Source of the DNA: Paracoccaceae bacterium
Lineage (GTDB): Bacteria > Pseudomonadota > Alphaproteobacteria > Rhodobacterales > Rhodobacteraceae
DNA: 64,000 bases
Direction of reading: 5' to 3'
Assembly: GCA_016744015.1 (NCBI GenBank)
Contig: JADGFD010000006.1
Coordinates: 124,001-188,000 of the forward strand
The translations under genes and the position numbers were made by a program. Every line of letters starts with the position of its first letter. Position 1 is the first letter of the stretch. The notes beneath the pieces were generated by a model. That model did no database searches. It saw nothing but the letters and a program-made list of their open reading frames with translations, and was not told the DNA's origin. Shown piece after piece: positions 1 through 8,158 of this stretch.

Positions 1-671
1 GAATTCGGGATGGATTTGAGGTGGCTCTGGTAGGCGCACCTAATATCGGAAAGTCCACGCTCTTAAACGCAATCGCGGGGCGGGATGTAGCGATTACATC
101 GGAAATTGCAGGGACGACGCGGGATGTTATCGAGGTCCGTCTTGATCTGGTGGGTTTGCCGATCACAATTTTGGACTTAGCAGGTATTCGCGAGAGTAGC
201 GATGAGATTGAGAGCCTCGGGATTGGTCGCGCAGTAGAGCGGGCCAATGTATCAGATATCCGTGTGTTTCTGGTAGAAAAGGAATCGGACGTAGATTCTT
301 TTGGGATTCATCTGCACGAAGATGATATTATTGCCCTAGGTAAGGCTGATATTGTCGATTCTCTAGCGTTTAGCGTATCGGGAAAGACAGGACAGGGTGT
401 TGACACGCTCCTTGATCGGCTTTCAGCGGTGGTTTCGGGAAAAGTAAGCGGGTCTAGCTCACTTATTCGACAGAGACACCTAGAAGCCATTGAAAAAGCA
501 GAGCATAATTTGAGTTCTGCCATTTTGGGGTTGAAAGCGGAAGATAGCCTGAATGAACTTATTGCTGCTGACTTGAGGTTTGCTGTGGCGGCGTTGGATA
601 GCCTCGTTGGGCGCTTAGATATTGAAGACGTACTTGGCGAAATCTTTGCAGGGTTTTGTATCGGAAAGTAA
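1..671 (+). CDS. mnmE: tRNA modification GTPase MnmE, 3' part (5' truncated by window edge)
   Basis: The reading frame is open from base 3, so this is the C-terminal half of a gene starting left of the window; the GTG at 21 is internal. MnmE with MnmG puts the cmnm5 group on U34 of tRNAs. The G domain is visible: P-loop GAPNIGKST, switch region TTRD, and DLAGIRE for the G3 DTAGLRE motif. The G4 motif reads GKAD rather than NKxD, so its Asn is missing. The protein ends in CIGK, the expected C-terminal motif containing the essential Cys. It is first in a tight run with mnmG, rsmG, parA and parB, starting 2 bases before mnmG. Identification is secure. Confidence 0.95.
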   Translation, partial: IRDGFEVALVGAPNIGKSTLLNAIAGRDVAITSEIAGTTRDVIEVRLDLVGLPITILDLAGIRESSDEIESLGIGRAVERANVSDIRVFLVEKESDVDSFGIHLHEDDIIALGKADIVDSLAFSVSGKTGQGVDTLLDRLSAVVSGKVSGSSSLIRQRHLEAIEKAEHNLSSAILGLKAEDSLNELIAADLRFAVAALDSLVGRLDIEDVLGEIFAGFCIGK

Positions 672-673
672 GG

Positions 674-2545
674 ATGTTTCACGTGAAACAATTTGATATT
701 ATTGTGGTGGGTGGTGGCCATGCTGGCACTGAGGCGGCGCATGCCGCTTATCGGATGGGGTGTAAGGTTGCGCTCATCACCCATAGCTTTGCAAAAATAG
801 GTGAGATGTCCTGCAATCCGGCCATTGGCGGATTGGGTAAGGGGCACTTGGTTCGTGAAATAGATGCGTTGGACGGGCTGATGGGCCGTGCCGCAGATCT
901 TTCGGGCATCCAGTTTCGGCTGTTGAATAGGCGAAAAGGGCCAGCGGTGCGGGGCCCTCGTACGCAAGCTGACAGGCGTGCTTATAAAGCCGCAATTCAA
1001 GATATGATGTCTGGGCTGGAAGGCTTGGATATTATAGAAGCCGAAGTTGTAGACTTGCTTGAGGATGCAGGCTGCATCAAGGGCGTTAAGCTTATGGACG
1101 GTGAGTTGATTTCTGCTAACGCTGTTATTCTGACTACAGGCACATTTCTGCGTGGAATTATTCATATCGGCGATCAAAAGCAAGCGGGCGGGCGGTTGGG
1201 GGATGAGCCGTCGACCGCTTTAGCTGATCGGATTGGAAATCTAGGCCTTCCACTTGGCCGCTTAAAAACCGGTACGCCGCCAAGGTTAGATGGGCGAACA
1301 ATTAACTGGTGCGAGCTCGAAGCGCAGGAGGCAGACGCTGAGCCGGAGTTGTTTTCTTTTATGTCAAGCGCCCCGGCGCTCCGGCAGGTTACGTGTGGTA
1401 TTACGCATACCAATGAGCGAACCCATGAAATAATTCGCAAAAATCTTGATAGGTCAGCAATGTATGGCGGTATGATCTCTGGTGTAGGGCCAAGATATTG
1501 CCCTTCTATTGAAGATAAAATCACCCGCTTTGCAGACAAAAATTCGCACCAGATTTTCTTAGAGCCGGAAGGGCTGGATGATCATACGGTTTATCCAAAC
1601 GGTATTTCAACTTCGCTTCCGCTTGATGTGCAGATTGACTATGTGCAATCAATCAAGGGTTTGGAAAACGCAAAAATTCTTCAGCCGGGCTATGCGATTG
1701 AGTATGATTACGTTGATCCGCGTAGCCTAAGCCCGAGCCTTGAAGTAAAAGCCGCCTCAGGCCTTTACTTGGCAGGCCAGATAAATGGCACTACGGGTTA
1801 TGAGGAAGCAGCTGCGCAGGGGCTTTTTGCGAGTCTGTGTGCAGTCTGTGGAATAAGGGGTATTGAAGCGCCGGTCATCGACCGGACCAATAGTTATATT
1901 GGTGTAATGGTAGATGATCTTGTAACCAAGGGTGTGAAAGAACCTTATCGGATGTTTACCTCCAGGGCCGAATATCGGCTTTCGCTTAGAGCGGACAATG
2001 CTGATCAGCGCCTGACTCCCATTGGTATTGCTTTTGGTCTAGTGGGATCAATACGTGCTGAGCATTATAGTAATAAGATGAATAAGTTGGCAGATGCTAA
2101 AAAGATTTGCAATGAATTGAGCTTATCATCCCGTGATGCCAAGGATAGAGGGTTTGCTGTCAGCCAAGATGGCAAGCCACGCTCAGCCATGGCTTTACTT
2201 TCACAAAGCAGTGTTGAGTTTGATGACCTACTGGCTGTTTGGCCTGAACTAAAAGCGATTGACCCGAAAATAAGGGAACAGCTTCGAGCGGACGCGATCT
2301 ACGCATTCTATGTAAACCGACAGGAAAAATCGATCGAGGCGTTGCGAAGGGATAAAGACCATAAGATTCCTAGAGATTTTGTTTATCGGGGCATTTCTGG
2401 TCTCTCAAATGAGCTGTGTGAAAAGCTAGAAAATATCAAACCTGAATCGCTTGATCAAGCTAATCGTATTGAAGGGATGACTCCTTCGGCTCTTATTGTT
2501 CTGCTTTCTCACCTCAAGATGGAGGGGTTGAAAAGTGCAGGTTAG
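674..2545 (+). CDS. mnmG: tRNA U34 modification FAD enzyme MnmG (GidA)
   Basis: This FAD-binding partner of MnmE makes 5-carboxymethylaminomethyluridine at the tRNA wobble position. The N-terminus has the dinucleotide-binding motif [14 protein letters not shown], followed by the family signature [21 protein letters not shown] and later GTYLRG-like GTFLRG and [13 protein letters not shown]. From ATG 674 the product is 623 residues, a normal family length. A TTG at 656 would add six residues, but ATG 674 puts MFHVKQ directly before the FAD motif, as in relatives. The gene starts two bases after the mnmE stop and overlaps rsmG by 11 bases. A perfect parS site covers codons 1-6. Confidence 0.97.
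   Translation: MFHVKQFDIIVVGGGHAGTEAAHAAYRMGCKVALITHSFAKIGEMSCNPAIGGLGKGHLVREIDALDGLMGRAADLSGIQFRLLNRRKGPAVRGPRTQADRRAYKAAIQDMMSGLEGLDIIEAEVVDLLEDAGCIKGVKLMDGELISANAVILTTGTFLRGIIHIGDQKQAGGRLGDEPSTALADRIGNLGLPLGRLKTGTPPRLDGRTINWCELEAQEADAEPELFSFMSSAPALRQVTCGITHTNERTHEIIRKNLDRSAMYGGMISGVGPRYCPSIEDKITRFADKNSHQIFLEPEGLDDHTVYPNGISTSLPLDVQIDYVQSIKGLENAKILQPGYAIEYDYVDPRSLSPSLEVKAASGLYLAGQINGTTGYEEAAAQGLFASLCAVCGIRGIEAPVIDRTNSYIGVMVDDLVTKGVKEPYRMFTSRAEYRLSLRADNADQRLTPIGIAFGLVGSIRAEHYSNKMNKLADAKKICNELSLSSRDAKDRGFAVSQDGKPRSAMALLSQSSVEFDDLLAVWPELKAIDPKIREQLRADAIYAFYVNRQEKSIEALRRDKDHKIPRDFVYRGISGLSNELCEKLENIKPESLDQANRIEGMTPSALIVLLSHLKMEGLKSAG
675..690 (+). promoter_or_regulatory. parS: parS site 1, ParB-binding palindrome
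   Basis: The sequence TGTTTCACGTGAAACA is a perfect 16-bp palindrome identical to the parS consensus known from Bacillus and shared across most bacterial chromosomes. It begins at the second base of the mnmG start codon and encodes FHVKQ. ParB encoded 3.3 kb downstream is expected to nucleate here and spread. An identical second copy lies at 2573-2588. Confidence 0.93.
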
Positions 2546-3164
2546 TAGAAGCTCGTTCGCTAAAACCTTCGATGTTTCACGTGAAACAATTGAGCTGTTT
2601 GATGAGTATGAGGCGCTGCTTAAAAAGTGGAATCCCAAAATTAACCTCATTTCACGCAATACGCTTGATGAAATATGGCACCGGCACTTTGCTGACTCAG
2701 CGCAAGTATATCACCATATAGGTGATAGCTGTAATAACTGGCTAGATTTTGGGTCTGGAGCTGGCTTTCCGGGGTTGGTCGCCGCGACCATTGCCAAACA
2801 AAAGAACCCAGATATACGCTTTACATTGGCGGAAAGCGACCACCGCAAAGCTGCTTTTTTGATGACGGTTGTAAACGCATTGGGCTTATCTGCGACCACC
2901 ATCACTGAACGTATCGAAAATATTCCTGACCAGAATGCAGACGTTATTACCGCCCGCGCTGTTGCATCGCTTGACCAACTCTTAACGTGGGCGGCGCCCC
3001 ATGCACAAAAATCCGCCGTATTACTGTTTCCGAAAGGGAATAGTTACGAATCAGAATTGACCGCGGCGCGAAAGCATTGGCATATAGATGTAGAAACTAC
3101 GCAGAGCATGACTGATTCCAGCTCTGTGATTCTAAGGATTAAGGACTTTGCGCGTGTCGACTAA
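2535..3164 (+). CDS. rsmG: 16S rRNA (guanine527-N7)-methyltransferase RsmG (GidB)
   Basis: RsmG methylates N7 of G527 of 16S rRNA using S-adenosylmethionine. The 209-residue product has the conserved [12 protein letters not shown] segment near residue 32, HFADSAQ, and the SAM-binding motif [12 protein letters not shown] near residue 74, then [14 protein letters not shown] and the [11 protein letters not shown] segment. The GTG start at 2535 overlaps the mnmG end by 11 bases, suggesting translational coupling. A second parS site lies inside codons 13-18. The end overlaps the start region of parA. Confidence 0.95.
   Translation: MQVSRSSFAKTFDVSRETIELFDEYEALLKKWNPKINLISRNTLDEIWHRHFADSAQVYHHIGDSCNNWLDFGSGAGFPGLVAATIAKQKNPDIRFTLAESDHRKAAFLMTVVNALGLSATTITERIENIPDQNADVITARAVASLDQLLTWAAPHAQKSAVLLFPKGNSYESELTAARKHWHIDVETTQSMTDSSSVILRIKDFARVD
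2573..2588 (+). promoter_or_regulatory. parS: parS site 2, ParB-binding palindrome
   Basis: This is a second exact TGTTTCACGTGAAACA palindrome, inside rsmG, 1.9 kb from the first. It is read in a different codon frame (DVSRETI) from site 1 (FHVKQ), so DNA sequence rather than shared protein sequence is conserved. It lies 565 bases upstream of parA. Confidence 0.93.
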
Positions 3165-3972
3165 CCCCCCACATATCATTGCGGTGTCTAACCAAAAGGG
3201 GGGTGTTGGTAAAACAACCACCGCCATAAATTTGGGCACAGCTTTGGCGGCTGTTGGGCGCAAAGTGCTGATTATTGACCTTGATTCACAGGGGAATGCC
3301 TCCACCGGTCTAGGTGTTTTTCCTGAAAACCGAGAGCTGACAACTTATGACCTGTTGCTTGGAGAAGCGCCTTTAAAAGATGTTTGCCAAGAGACCCCCG
3401 TACCGGGCTTGTTTGTAGCACCCTCGACTGTTGATCTCAGCTCTGCGGATGTGGATCTCGTAGAAGACAAAAACCGGGTGCTACGACTGCGGCAAGCCCT
3501 TGGAAGCCAAGCCTCTCTTGAGTGCGAGTTTGACTATATTTTGATCGACTGCCCGCCTTCGCTAAACTTACTTACGATTAACGCCATGGTGGCCGCAAAA
3601 TCGGTTTTGGTGCCGCTGCAATGTGAGTTTTTTGCGCTTGAGGGGCTTTCTCAGCTCATGCTTACGGTGCGCGAGGTACGCCAATCGCTCAACCCGGCGC
3701 TTGAATTGCACGGTGTTGTGCTCACTATGTATGACAAGCGGAACAATCTTTCGCGGCAGGTGGAGGAGGATGTGCGCAGCAATCTTGGGGACTTGGTTTA
3801 CGAAACCACGATTCCGCGCAATATTCGGCTTTCCGAGGCTCCCTCACATTCTATCCCAGCCTTGATATATGACCATCGGTCTTCCGGTGCCATTGCTTAT
3901 CAAAAACTGGCTGCTGAATTATTGCGGCGTATGAACGACCCAGTGGCGCTAAATGAAAGACTGACCGGATGA
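3154..3972 (+). CDS. parA: chromosome partitioning ATPase ParA
   Basis: ParA is the Walker-type ATPase that drives segregation of the ParB-parS complex along the nucleoid. The deviant Walker A motif KGGVGKTTTAINLG lies near residue 15, with DLDSQGNASTGLG and the Walker B segment FDYILIDCPPSLNLLT following. The length of 272 residues is usual for chromosomal ParA. GTG 3154 is preferred because AAGGA lies 8 bases upstream; a TTG at 3148 is in frame but badly spaced. The start overlaps the rsmG end by 11 bases and the end overlaps parB (ATGA). A product of the same operon, ParB, regulates its ATPase. Confidence 0.97.
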   Translation: MSTNPPHIIAVSNQKGGVGKTTTAINLGTALAAVGRKVLIIDLDSQGNASTGLGVFPENRELTTYDLLLGEAPLKDVCQETPVPGLFVAPSTVDLSSADVDLVEDKNRVLRLRQALGSQASLECEFDYILIDCPPSLNLLTINAMVAAKSVLVPLQCEFFALEGLSQLMLTVREVRQSLNPALELHGVVLTMYDKRNNLSRQVEEDVRSNLGDLVYETTIPRNIRLSEAPSHSIPALIYDHRSSGAIAYQKLAAELLRRMNDPVALNERLTG

Positions 3973-4847
3973 CCCAAAAACCCATACGCCGCAACCTTGG
4001 CCGCGGCCTTTCAACATTGCTCGCAGATGTAGACCTCGGCAATAGTCGACCTGCCAAGCAGCCTGTGGCTGATTCTTCAGTACCAATTGAGAAACTGCAC
4101 GCCAATCCAGACCAGCCGCGCCGATATTTTGCAGATAGTGATCTCGAGGACCTTTCGAACTCGATTAAGACAAAAGGAATAATTCAGCCTCTTATCGTCC
4201 GTCCAAACCCAAATATTCCTGAGGAATATCAAATAGTTGCAGGGGAGCGTCGCTGGCGTGCCGCTCAGATGGCGCAAGTGCATGATATACCGGTAATTAT
4301 TCGCGAGCTCGACGACACAGAGGTCTTGGAGCTCGGCATTATCGAAAATATCCAACGGGCAGACCTGAATGCGGTGGAAGAGGCGGTAGGATATCGACAG
4401 TTGATGGACCGGTTTGGCCATACGCAAGAGAAGCTGGCTGAGGCACTGGGGAAATCTCGCAGCCATATTGCGAACCTTTTACGGTTGCTGACTTTGCCGG
4501 ACGAAGTGATTACCTATTTGAAAGAGGGCAAAATTTCAGCTGGTCATGCGCGGGCTTTGGTGCCAGCGAGTAGCCCAGCGGCCTTGGCGCGGATGGTGAT
4601 TAACAAAGGTCTGAATGTCCGGCAAACCGAAGTGCTTGCAAAATCAGGCGGCAAACAGCTATCGCAAAAGCGGCAGCTTCAGCCGCCAAAAGATGCGGAC
4701 ACGCGGGCGATTGAAAATGACCTGAGTGCGCAGCTTCGATTGAAGGTTACGATTGATCACCGGCAGTCATCGGGAAAAGGGGACCTGCGGATTTCTTATT
4801 CGACATTGGAAGAGCTGGATGAACTTTGCCAGCTATTGTCTCGTTAA
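3969..4847 (+). CDS. parB: chromosome partitioning protein ParB (CTP switch, parS-binding)
   Basis: ParB binds parS, slides as a CTP-dependent clamp and recruits ParA and SMC. The N-terminus carries the basic RRNLGRGLSTLLADV segment typical of ParB, followed by the nucleotide-binding region with IIQPLIVRPN and the box GERRWRAAQMA (near residues 92-102). NIQRADLNAVEEAVGYRQLM and the helix-turn-helix KLAEALGKSRSHIANLLRLL follow, then a C-terminal dimerisation domain. It is 292 residues, normal length. The start overlaps the parA stop by four bases. The stop codon overlaps that of the convergent DUF454 gene. Confidence 0.97.
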   Translation: MTQKPIRRNLGRGLSTLLADVDLGNSRPAKQPVADSSVPIEKLHANPDQPRRYFADSDLEDLSNSIKTKGIIQPLIVRPNPNIPEEYQIVAGERRWRAAQMAQVHDIPVIIRELDDTEVLELGIIENIQRADLNAVEEAVGYRQLMDRFGHTQEKLAEALGKSRSHIANLLRLLTLPDEVITYLKEGKISAGHARALVPASSPAALARMVINKGLNVRQTEVLAKSGGKQLSQKRQLQPPKDADTRAIENDLSAQLRLKVTIDHRQSSGKGDLRISYSTLEELDELCQLLSR

Positions 4848-5200
4848 GATTCTTTTTGCTTCCAAATAAAAATGGCAACAAGGGTGAGGCAGACTACCTG
4901 TATGGCGATATATTTTAGGGGCACGCCTAGCAGCACAGCGAGTATAAAAGATCCGACCATTCCGGCAGATGCCATTAGTTTCGCGCGACGGTGAATTATT
5001 CTATTTTTGTTCCAGCTTTGGATGTCGGGTCCAAATACTTTATGGTTCAACACCCAGCTATGCATTTTAGTCGACGATTTCGAAAACCCAAAGGCCGCCA
5101 GTAGGTAAAATGGCACGGTGGGGAGAAGGGGCAAGAAAATTCCCAAAGTTCCGAGCCCAAGGGCGCTTCCTGCAATGATCATCCAGATTATGCGAGCCAT
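4844..5200 (-). CDS. DUF454/YbaN-family inner membrane protein
   Basis: The 118-residue product looks like the YbaN/DUF454 family of small inner-membrane proteins of unknown function. It has a hydrophobic N-terminal segment with the typical motif GIFLPLLPTVPFYLLAAFGFSKSS, a charged middle containing HSWVLNHKVFGPDI, and two hydrophobic C-terminal segments. It follows hemW on the same strand with a 3-base gap, so it is probably the last gene of the ridA-hemW run. Its stop codon TAA shares bases 4844-4847 with the parB stop, leaving no room for a terminator between the two. Confidence 0.85.
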   Translation of the reverse strand: MARIIWMIIAGSALGLGTLGIFLPLLPTVPFYLLAAFGFSKSSTKMHSWVLNHKVFGPDIQSWNKNRIIHRRAKLMASAGMVGSFILAVLLGVPLKYIAIQVVCLTLVAIFIWKQKES

Positions 5201-5203
5201 ACT

Positions 5204-6358
5204 CTACCTCAACAGTTCGGCAAGCAGTGAATTTAGAAGCGGACGGCCTTTTGCCGTGGCTTTTAGGGTGGTCCCCGTGGTTTCAATCATGCCCAGAGCT
5301 TTCAATTGTTCAACTCGCGTAGATGACAATTCTTGTCCTGCAAGGGCTTCATAACGGTTCAAGTCGCTACCCTCAGTGAGCCTCATAGACATCATTAAGT
5401 ATTCAATCGCTTGATCTTCAAGGGCCAGCGGCTCGGGAGCGTGCATTCCGTGGTTGTTTTCTCTCACTAGATCCAGCCACTCCTGCGGTTGTGTATGTGT
5501 ATGCAGCGCGGTTCTTTGGTGGTCCAATGTAAGGCGGGCATGGGCGCCGGGGCCAATGCCCGCATAATCTCCATAGCGCCAATATATCAAATTATGTCGA
5601 CTTTCAGCGCCTTGGCGAGCATAATTAGAAATTTCGTAGCCATACAGGCCATATTCAGCACAAATCTCGCGCGTTCCGAGATACATATCGGCGGCTTCAT
5701 CAGAAGGTGGAAGGTGCCGGAGGTTGCCTTTTTCATAAAGGTCACCAAAGCGTGTGCCTTGTTCAATAGTGAGCTGGTACAGCGATAGGTGGTCAACGGC
5801 GAGGTCAAGGGCCTGTCTAAGCTCAGCAAACCAGTGCTTCGCTGTTTGTTTTTGGCGCGCATAAATCAAATCAAAGCTCACGCGCTTGAATTGCGCCTTG
5901 GCTATATCAAAGGCTTTTAGGGCCTCTTTAACTGAGTGCATTCGCCCGAGTGCTTTGAGATCATTATCGTTAAGAGATTGAATCCCCATGGAAATTCTGT
6001 TTACGCCAGCATTTGAAAAATCTGCAAATTTTTGTGCCTCAACCGATGTGGGGTTAGCTTCCAGAGAAATTTCGGCGTTTGGATTCAGCCCCCACAGTTT
6101 GTCAATTTCATCAATCAATGCCGATACGGTATCTGCACGCATAAGGCTAGGGGTGCCGCCACCGAAAAACACCGTATCAACTTTGCGCGGGCCGGTAAGC
6201 AAGGCTGAGTGACGAAGTTCTTTTAGCAGAGCATCGCGCCACAATTCGTGGTCAATATTCCGGCTTACATGGCTGTTAAAATCACAATACGGACACTTGG
6301 CGAGGCAAAAGGGCCAGTGGATATAGACCCCGAAGCCGCCGTGCTGCCAATCATCCAC
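5204..6358 (-). CDS. hemW: radical SAM heme chaperone HemW
   Basis: HemW is a radical SAM protein related to coproporphyrinogen dehydrogenase HemN that acts as a heme-insertion chaperone. The iron-sulfur motif CLAKCPYC is near residue 21, with GGGTPSLM and EANPTSVE following. HNLIYW, the HNxxYW motif that marks HemW rather than HemN, is present. A GTG at 6358 gives MDDWQHGGFGVYIHWPFC, matching the usual N-terminus and 384 residues; a start at 6412 would overlap the upstream RidA gene by 62 bases and add unrelated sequence. With GTG 6358 the overlap is 8 bases. Confidence 0.93.
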   Translation of the reverse strand: MDDWQHGGFGVYIHWPFCLAKCPYCDFNSHVSRNIDHELWRDALLKELRHSALLTGPRKVDTVFFGGGTPSLMRADTVSALIDEIDKLWGLNPNAEISLEANPTSVEAQKFADFSNAGVNRISMGIQSLNDNDLKALGRMHSVKEALKAFDIAKAQFKRVSFDLIYARQKQTAKHWFAELRQALDLAVDHLSLYQLTIEQGTRFGDLYEKGNLRHLPPSDEAADMYLGTREICAEYGLYGYEISNYARQGAESRHNLIYWRYGDYAGIGPGAHARLTLDHQRTALHTHTQPQEWLDLVRENNHGMHAPEPLALEDQAIEYLMMSMRLTEGSDLNRYEALAGQELSSTRVEQLKALGMIETTGTTLKATAKGRPLLNSLLAELLR

Positions 6359-6737
6359 GATAGGCCGTAACTTCGATTTCGATGAGCATTTCTGGCTTGA
6401 TAAGCCCAGCAATAATCATGGTGGCGGCGGGCCGGATATCCCCCAGGGTTTCCCCTAGGGCAGGGATAAGTTCATCCACAAGGCTGGCATTTACCACCGT
6501 ATATTGCACGCGTGCGATATCAGTAATTTCAAAACCAGTTTCCCTCAAAACGCTCTCTATAGTTACAAAACAATTGCGCGCCTGCTGTTCTATGTTCTCG
6601 GGCATTTCCATGGTTTCATAGTTGTAACCCGTTACGCCAGAAACAAAGCACCAATCCCCTTGCACTACGGCACGGCTATAGCCCATTGTGGCCTCAAATG
6701 GTGAACCGGTGGATATCAGTGTTCGCTTACTTTTCAT
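6351..6737 (-). CDS. RidA/YjgF family enamine/imine deaminase-like protein
   Basis: RidA proteins hydrolyse reactive enamines and imines made by PLP enzymes. The product is 128 residues, the usual size, with the N-terminal FVSGVTGY segment and the C-terminal RPAATMIIAGLIKPEMLIEIEVTA signature. It retains the Arg (of IRPAAT) and Glu (of IEIEV) that correspond to the catalytic pair in archetypal RidA. The gene overlaps the rdgB end by 11 bases and hemW by 8, so the four genes rph-rdgB-ridA-hemW are probably co-transcribed. The exact substrate cannot be read from sequence. Confidence 0.9.
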   Translation of the reverse strand: MKSKRTLISTGSPFEATMGYSRAVVQGDWCFVSGVTGYNYETMEMPENIEQQARNCFVTIESVLRETGFEITDIARVQYTVVNASLVDELIPALGETLGDIRPAATMIIAGLIKPEMLIEIEVTAYRG

Positions 6738-7341
6738 CAGGAAAACAGCCTTTTACCAGATTTTCAAATGCTTTTGCGCGGTGACTAATTTTGTTTTTCT
6801 CCCAGCGATCCATCTGGCCAAAAGTGATGTCATATCCATCTGGCATGAAGATCGGATCATAGCCGTGGCCTTCCTCACCGCGCATTGGCCACACCACTTG
6901 GCCTTCAATTGTACCTGCAAAAACCTCGTCATGCCCATCAGGCCACGCTATCACTAGGGTTGAGCAAAACCGAGCCACGCGCGGGGTGGGCGCGTTGATT
7001 TTCTCCAGCTCATCCCATGTTCTGGTCATCGCCATCACAAAATCACGCCCACTTGGGGTTTCGGACCAATCGGCCGTATAAACCCCCGGCGCACCGCCGA
7101 GCGCATCTACCTCGATGCCACTATCATCAGCCAGCGCTGGCAGACCGCTTTTCTTGGCGGCATAATGCGCCTTGATGCGGGCATTGCCCACGAATGTGTC
7201 TTCGGTTTCTTCCGGCTCATCATAGCCAAGCTGGCCCGCTGAAATGGTTTCAATGCCAAACGGCTGCATTAACCGTGCGATCTCCTCCAGTTTGCCTTGG
7301 TTATGGGTCGCGACCACCAGTTTTCCAGTGAGTTTACGCAT
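6727..7341 (-). CDS. rdgB: dITP/XTP pyrophosphatase RdgB (Ham1 family)
   Basis: RdgB hydrolyses deaminated purine nucleotides (dITP, XTP) to monophosphates, keeping them out of DNA and RNA. The N-terminal motif [17 protein letters not shown], the [21 protein letters not shown] segment and the C-terminal GYDPIFMP and SHRAKAF signatures are all present in 204 residues, a standard length. It starts 8 bases inside the rph end and its own end overlaps the RidA gene. The rph-rdgB pairing is widely conserved in proteobacteria. Confidence 0.96.
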   Translation of the reverse strand: MRKLTGKLVVATHNQGKLEEIARLMQPFGIETISAGQLGYDEPEETEDTFVGNARIKAHYAAKKSGLPALADDSGIEVDALGGAPGVYTADWSETPSGRDFVMAMTRTWDELEKINAPTPRVARFCSTLVIAWPDGHDEVFAGTIEGQVVWPMRGEEGHGYDPIFMPDGYDITFGQMDRWEKNKISHRAKAFENLVKGCFPDEK

Positions 7342-8050
7342 CTACCGCGGCTTTCTGTGCTGCCACCAGCTCCGAAACACCCTTTTCAGCGAGGTCCATG
7401 AGATGGTTAAATTCATCACGGCTAAAAGTAGCGCCCTCAGCGGAGCCTTGAATTTCAATCATACCGCCAGCGCCTGTCATCACAAAATTTGCATCCGTGC
7501 CCGCATCGGAGTCCTCGATATAATCGAGGTCCAGCACCGGTTGGCCACCATAAATCCCGCAGGATACCGCTGCAACGTGGTCCACCAGCGGGTCTTGCGT
7601 AATTTCACCGGCTTTCAAAAGCTGGTTTACAGCCAAACGCAGTGCCACCCATCCGCCAGTTATAGAGGCACAACGGGTGCCACCATCAGCTTGAATAACA
7701 TCACAATCCACCGTGATTTGCCGCTCTCCGAGCGCTACACGGTCTACCCCTGCACGCAGGCTTCGGCCAATAAGCCGTTGAATCTCTTGTGTTCTACCAG
7801 ATTGCTTGCCCGCCGTCGCTTCCCGCCGCATGCGCGAACCGGTTGAGCGCGGTAGCATACCATATTCAGCCGTAACCCAGCCCAGCCCGGTTTTGCGCAG
7901 CCAAGGTGGCACGCGGGTTTCCAAGGAAGCGGTGCACAGCACATGGGTATCGCCACACTTGATCAGGCACGAGCCTTCGGCATGTTTGGTCACGTTGGTT
8001 TCAATGCTCACGTCGCGCATTGTGTCATTTGTCCGGCCAGATGGGCGCAT
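7334..8050 (-). CDS. rph: ribonuclease PH
   Basis: RNase PH is the phosphate-dependent 3'-5' exoribonuclease that trims tRNA 3' ends. The ATG at 8050 gives [18 protein letters not shown] and 238 residues, the standard family length, with AGGAGA seven bases upstream; an ATG at 8119 would add 23 unrelated residues. Signature segments include [14 protein letters not shown], the [13 protein letters not shown] region and [14 protein letters not shown]. It is first in the minus-strand run rph-rdgB-ridA-hemW and is divergent from hrcA, with 108 bases between starts. Confidence 0.95.
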   Translation of the reverse strand: MRPSGRTNDTMRDVSIETNVTKHAEGSCLIKCGDTHVLCTASLETRVPPWLRKTGLGWVTAEYGMLPRSTGSRMRREATAGKQSGRTQEIQRLIGRSLRAGVDRVALGERQITVDCDVIQADGGTRCASITGGWVALRLAVNQLLKAGEITQDPLVDHVAAVSCGIYGGQPVLDLDYIEDSDAGTDANFVMTGAGGMIEIQGSAEGATFSRDEFNHLMDLAEKGVSELVAAQKAAVDA

Positions 8051-8109
8051 GTTTTTCTCCTGAATTTCCGTTTCCCCGTCATACCGCGCCGCTTCGCGCC
8101 CGTCCAGCA

Positions 8110-8138
8110 TTGACCACATCTACGATAGCCCCTATTTT
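8110..8138 (+). promoter_or_regulatory. putative sigma-70-type promoter for hrcA-grpE
   Basis: TTGACC at 8110-8115 and TATTTT at 8133-8138 are separated by exactly 17 bases, matching the sigma-70 consensus at 5/6 and 4/6 positions. Transcription would start near 8145, about 14 bases before the hrcA ATG. No CIRCE inverted repeat is visible in this divergent region. Confidence 0.5.
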
Positions 8139-8158
8139 CATCTCAAAGTGAGAACCAG

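Noticed and set aside
21-671. A complete 216-residue GTPase starting at GTG 21
   Set aside because: The frame is open to base 3 and the P-loop begins within five residues of this GTG; MnmE needs about 220 residues before it. It is a truncated gene, not a short GTPase.
308-1183. A 291-codon open frame on the minus strand over mnmE/mnmG
   Set aside because: It is antisense to two conserved genes, has no recognisable motif and an amino-acid composition typical of a shadow frame.
1-5000. Replication origin with DnaA boxes inside the window
   Set aside because: No cluster of TTATCCACA-like boxes was found; parAB and parS show only that the origin is near.
8051-8158. CIRCE element between rph and hrcA
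   Set aside because: I looked for TTAGCACTC and GAGTGCTAA with nine bases between and found neither arm here or before grpE or dnaK.
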